A stretch of 6,767 nt of DNA from Muellerivita sp035541195 (GTDB lineage Bacteria; Oederibacteriota; Muellerivitia; Muellerivitales; Muellerivitaceae), in assembly GCA_035541195.1 (NCBI GenBank), contig DATKNU010000229.1, positions 1 through 6,767 of the forward strand, read 5' to 3'. This document shows, piece by piece, positions 5,760-6,767 of the stretch. The position numbers and the translations under genes were made by a program. How positions within the stretch are numbered: position 1 is the first letter of the stretch; every line of letters begins with the position of its first letter. Below the pieces are notes generated by a model that was not told where the DNA came from, made no database searches, and worked only from the letters and a program-made list of their open reading frames with translations.

Positions 5760-5788
5760 TTTTCCCGGTCCCTTTCCCTGGCTAAACT
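5760..5788 (+). promoter_or_regulatory. Candidate promoter giving a leaderless metallophosphoesterase mRNA
   Basis: TAAACT (5783-5788) fits the -10 consensus at 4 of 6 positions and ends six bases before the ATG at 5795, so transcription would begin at or next to the A of the start codon. A weak -35 (TTTTCC, 5760-5765, 3 of 6) stands 17 bases upstream. The 20 bases before the ATG contain no purine-rich Shine-Dalgarno, which agrees with a leaderless transcript. Confidence 0.35.
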
Positions 5789-5794
5789 AGCCCC

Positions 5795-6526
5795 ATGCGA
5801 TACGGTTTGTTCTCCGACGTGCACAGCAACCTGGAGGCCATGACGGTGGTGGCGGGGGCCCTTCGGAAAGAAGGCGTCCAAGAGCGCCTGTGCCTGGGGG
5901 ACCTGGTGGGCTATTACGCGAGCCCCCAGCAAACGCTGGACCTGATCCAATCGATGGATTGCTGGAAGGTCGTCCTGGGCAACCACGACGCGGCCTGCCT
6001 GGGCAAGACGCCCCTCGCCCGTTTCAACGAGCCCGCGGCCCGGGCCATCCTTTGGACCCGTGAAAAACTCCTGCCCCGCCATTACGCCTTCTTGAGCTCC
6101 CTGCGGCTGCGCGAGGAGATCGGGGACATGGACCTGGTGCATGCCTCGCCCCACGAGATGGAAGAATGGCATTACCTCACCCAGCCCGAGGACTTGGAGC
6201 GCAACTTCCGGCATTTCCCCGGGAAGATCTGCTTCTTCGGGCACGTGCACAAGCCCTTCATCGCCGAGCGGGAGCCCGGCGGCGCGATTCGGGTGATCCC
6301 CGACGCCGACTACGCCTTGAAGCCCCATTGCCGGTACCTGGTGAACGTGGGCAGCGTGGGCCAGCCCCGGGACGGGGACCGGCGGACGGCCTTCGTGGTT
6401 TATGATTCCACCGCGGGCGCGATTTCGATCAGGCGTTTGGAGTATGATTTCGAGCGGACGATGCAAAAAGCCAAGGACGCCGGTTTGCCCGACCTTTTGG
6501 CCCAGCGCTTGAGGGCGGGGAAGTGA
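5795..6526 (+). CDS. YfcE-type calcineurin-like metallophosphoesterase
   Basis: A 243-residue cytoplasmic phosphoesterase that should use two divalent metal ions. All metal-site motifs are in order: SDVHSN (Asp8, His10), GDLVGY (Asp36), GNHD (Asn63, His64), LVHASP (His116) and FGHVHKPF (His150, His152). The later NVGSVGQPRDGDRRTAF (184-200) is typical of the MJ0936/YfcE branch of the superfamily, members of which hydrolyse small phosphodiesters or phosphomonoesters in vitro; the physiological substrate is unknown. The ATG at 5795 opens directly on the conserved MRYGLFSDVHSN. There is no visible Shine-Dalgarno, and a -10-like TAAACT lies six bases upstream. The gene follows a possible terminator, so it probably starts a new unit with ligA, whose start lies 38 bases after its stop. 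It is not a HAD phosphatase of the type shown to act in riboflavin synthesis. Confidence 0.9.
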   Translation: MRYGLFSDVHSNLEAMTVVAGALRKEGVQERLCLGDLVGYYASPQQTLDLIQSMDCWKVVLGNHDAACLGKTPLARFNEPAARAILWTREKLLPRHYAFLSSLRLREEIGDMDLVHASPHEMEEWHYLTQPEDLERNFRHFPGKICFFGHVHKPFIAEREPGGAIRVIPDADYALKPHCRYLVNVGSVGQPRDGDRRTAFVVYDSTAGAISIRRLEYDFERTMQKAKDAGLPDLLAQRLRAGK

Positions 6527-6564
6527 AGGGTCCTTGGCCGGCCGGTAAAACTTAAAGGTGGGTT

Positions 6565-6767
6565 ATGTTTCTTTCCCCTAAGGAAATCCAAAAGCGGATG
6601 AAGGCCCTGGCCGCCGAGATCGAGCGGCACAATAAGCTCTATTACGACAAGTCCAAGCCGGAGATCTCGGACTTCGAGTTCGACCGGTTGCTCCGGGAGC
6701 TCCGGGACCTCGAGGAAACCTACCCGGACTTTAAGAGTCCCGACTCGCCCACCCAAAAGGTGGGCGG
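6565..6767 (+). CDS. ligA: NAD-dependent DNA ligase LigA, N-terminal fragment
   Basis: The first 67 codons of DNA ligase, cut by the window edge; the enzyme seals nicks in replication and repair using NAD+. The visible part is the NMN-binding domain Ia: a leading helix (PKEIQKRMKALAAEIERHN), then LYYDKSKPEISDFEFDRLL (25-43) and the SPTQKVGG motif (60-67) that leads into the adenylation domain. By alignment to the E. coli enzyme, Tyr26, Asp36 and Asp40 match NAD-contacting positions; the E. coli Tyr35 position is Phe39 here, a substitution that as I recall also occurs in other bacterial lineages. The ATG at 6565 has AAAGG (6554-6558) six bases upstream. It lies 38 bases after the phosphoesterase gene, without a clear terminator between them. 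Confidence 0.95.
   Translation, partial: MFLSPKEIQKRMKALAAEIERHNKLYYDKSKPEISDFEFDRLLRELRDLEETYPDFKSPDSPTQKVG

Noticed and set aside
5751..5780. Pyrimidine-rich repeats (CCCGGCTTTTCCCGG region) as an operator
   Set aside because: The near-repeat CCCGG is short and low in complexity, and no dyad symmetry of convincing length is present.
6536..6545. GGCCGGCC/CCGGCCGG palindrome between the phosphoesterase gene and ligA as a terminator or operator
   Set aside because: It is only 8 bases, leaves no loop, lacks a following T run of useful length, and is common by chance in GC-rich DNA.

Overview
This GC-rich window reads as a chromosomal housekeeping locus of a bacterium, built around a nearly complete riboflavin (vitamin B2) operon. 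At the left edge on the minus strand lies a phosphoglycerate mutase gene (gpmA, 163-771), followed 4 bases downstream by the start of a gene for a proline-rich, lipoprotein-like exported protein that runs off the edge. A 164-bp divergent intergenic region (772-935) separates gpmA from the plus-strand genes. It holds a plausible promoter for each direction and a small hairpin with a T run in the ribD leader. From 936 to 6767 every gene is on the plus strand.

The plus-strand order is ribD (deaminase/reductase), ribE (riboflavin synthase, TTG start), a yaaR/DUF327-family gene that overlaps the ribE stop by ATGA, ribBA (DHBP synthase/GTP cyclohydrolase II), ribH (lumazine synthase) and nusB (antitermination factor). 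These are followed by a small winged-helix protein, a possible terminator, a YfcE-type metallophosphoesterase gene whose mRNA may be leaderless, and the first 67 codons of ligA (NAD-dependent DNA ligase), cut by the right edge.

How the genes work together: RibBA makes both pathway precursors, from GTP and from ribulose 5-phosphate. RibD deaminates and reduces the GTP-derived pyrimidine. A phosphatase then removes the phosphate; no HAD-type phosphatase of the kind usually credited with that step lies here. RibH condenses the two branches to lumazine and RibE dismutates lumazine to riboflavin. RibF (FMN/FAD formation) is not in the window. I see no FMN riboswitch (RFN element) upstream of ribD or ribBA.

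Organism: high GC, a rib-nusB arrangement with a DUF327 gene inserted, a short (about 200-residue) GpmA and a lipoprotein-like signal peptide suggest a diderm bacterium outside the best-studied groups, perhaps an uncultivated phylum. This is inference; the window holds no rRNA or other strong phylogenetic marker. I see no tRNA, rRNA, mobile element, CRISPR array or phage gene. Most of the window is ordinary core metabolism. The oddest points are the yaaR-family gene coupled to riboflavin synthase, the possible leaderless phosphoesterase mRNA, and the short alternative hairpins at the start of the rib transcript.
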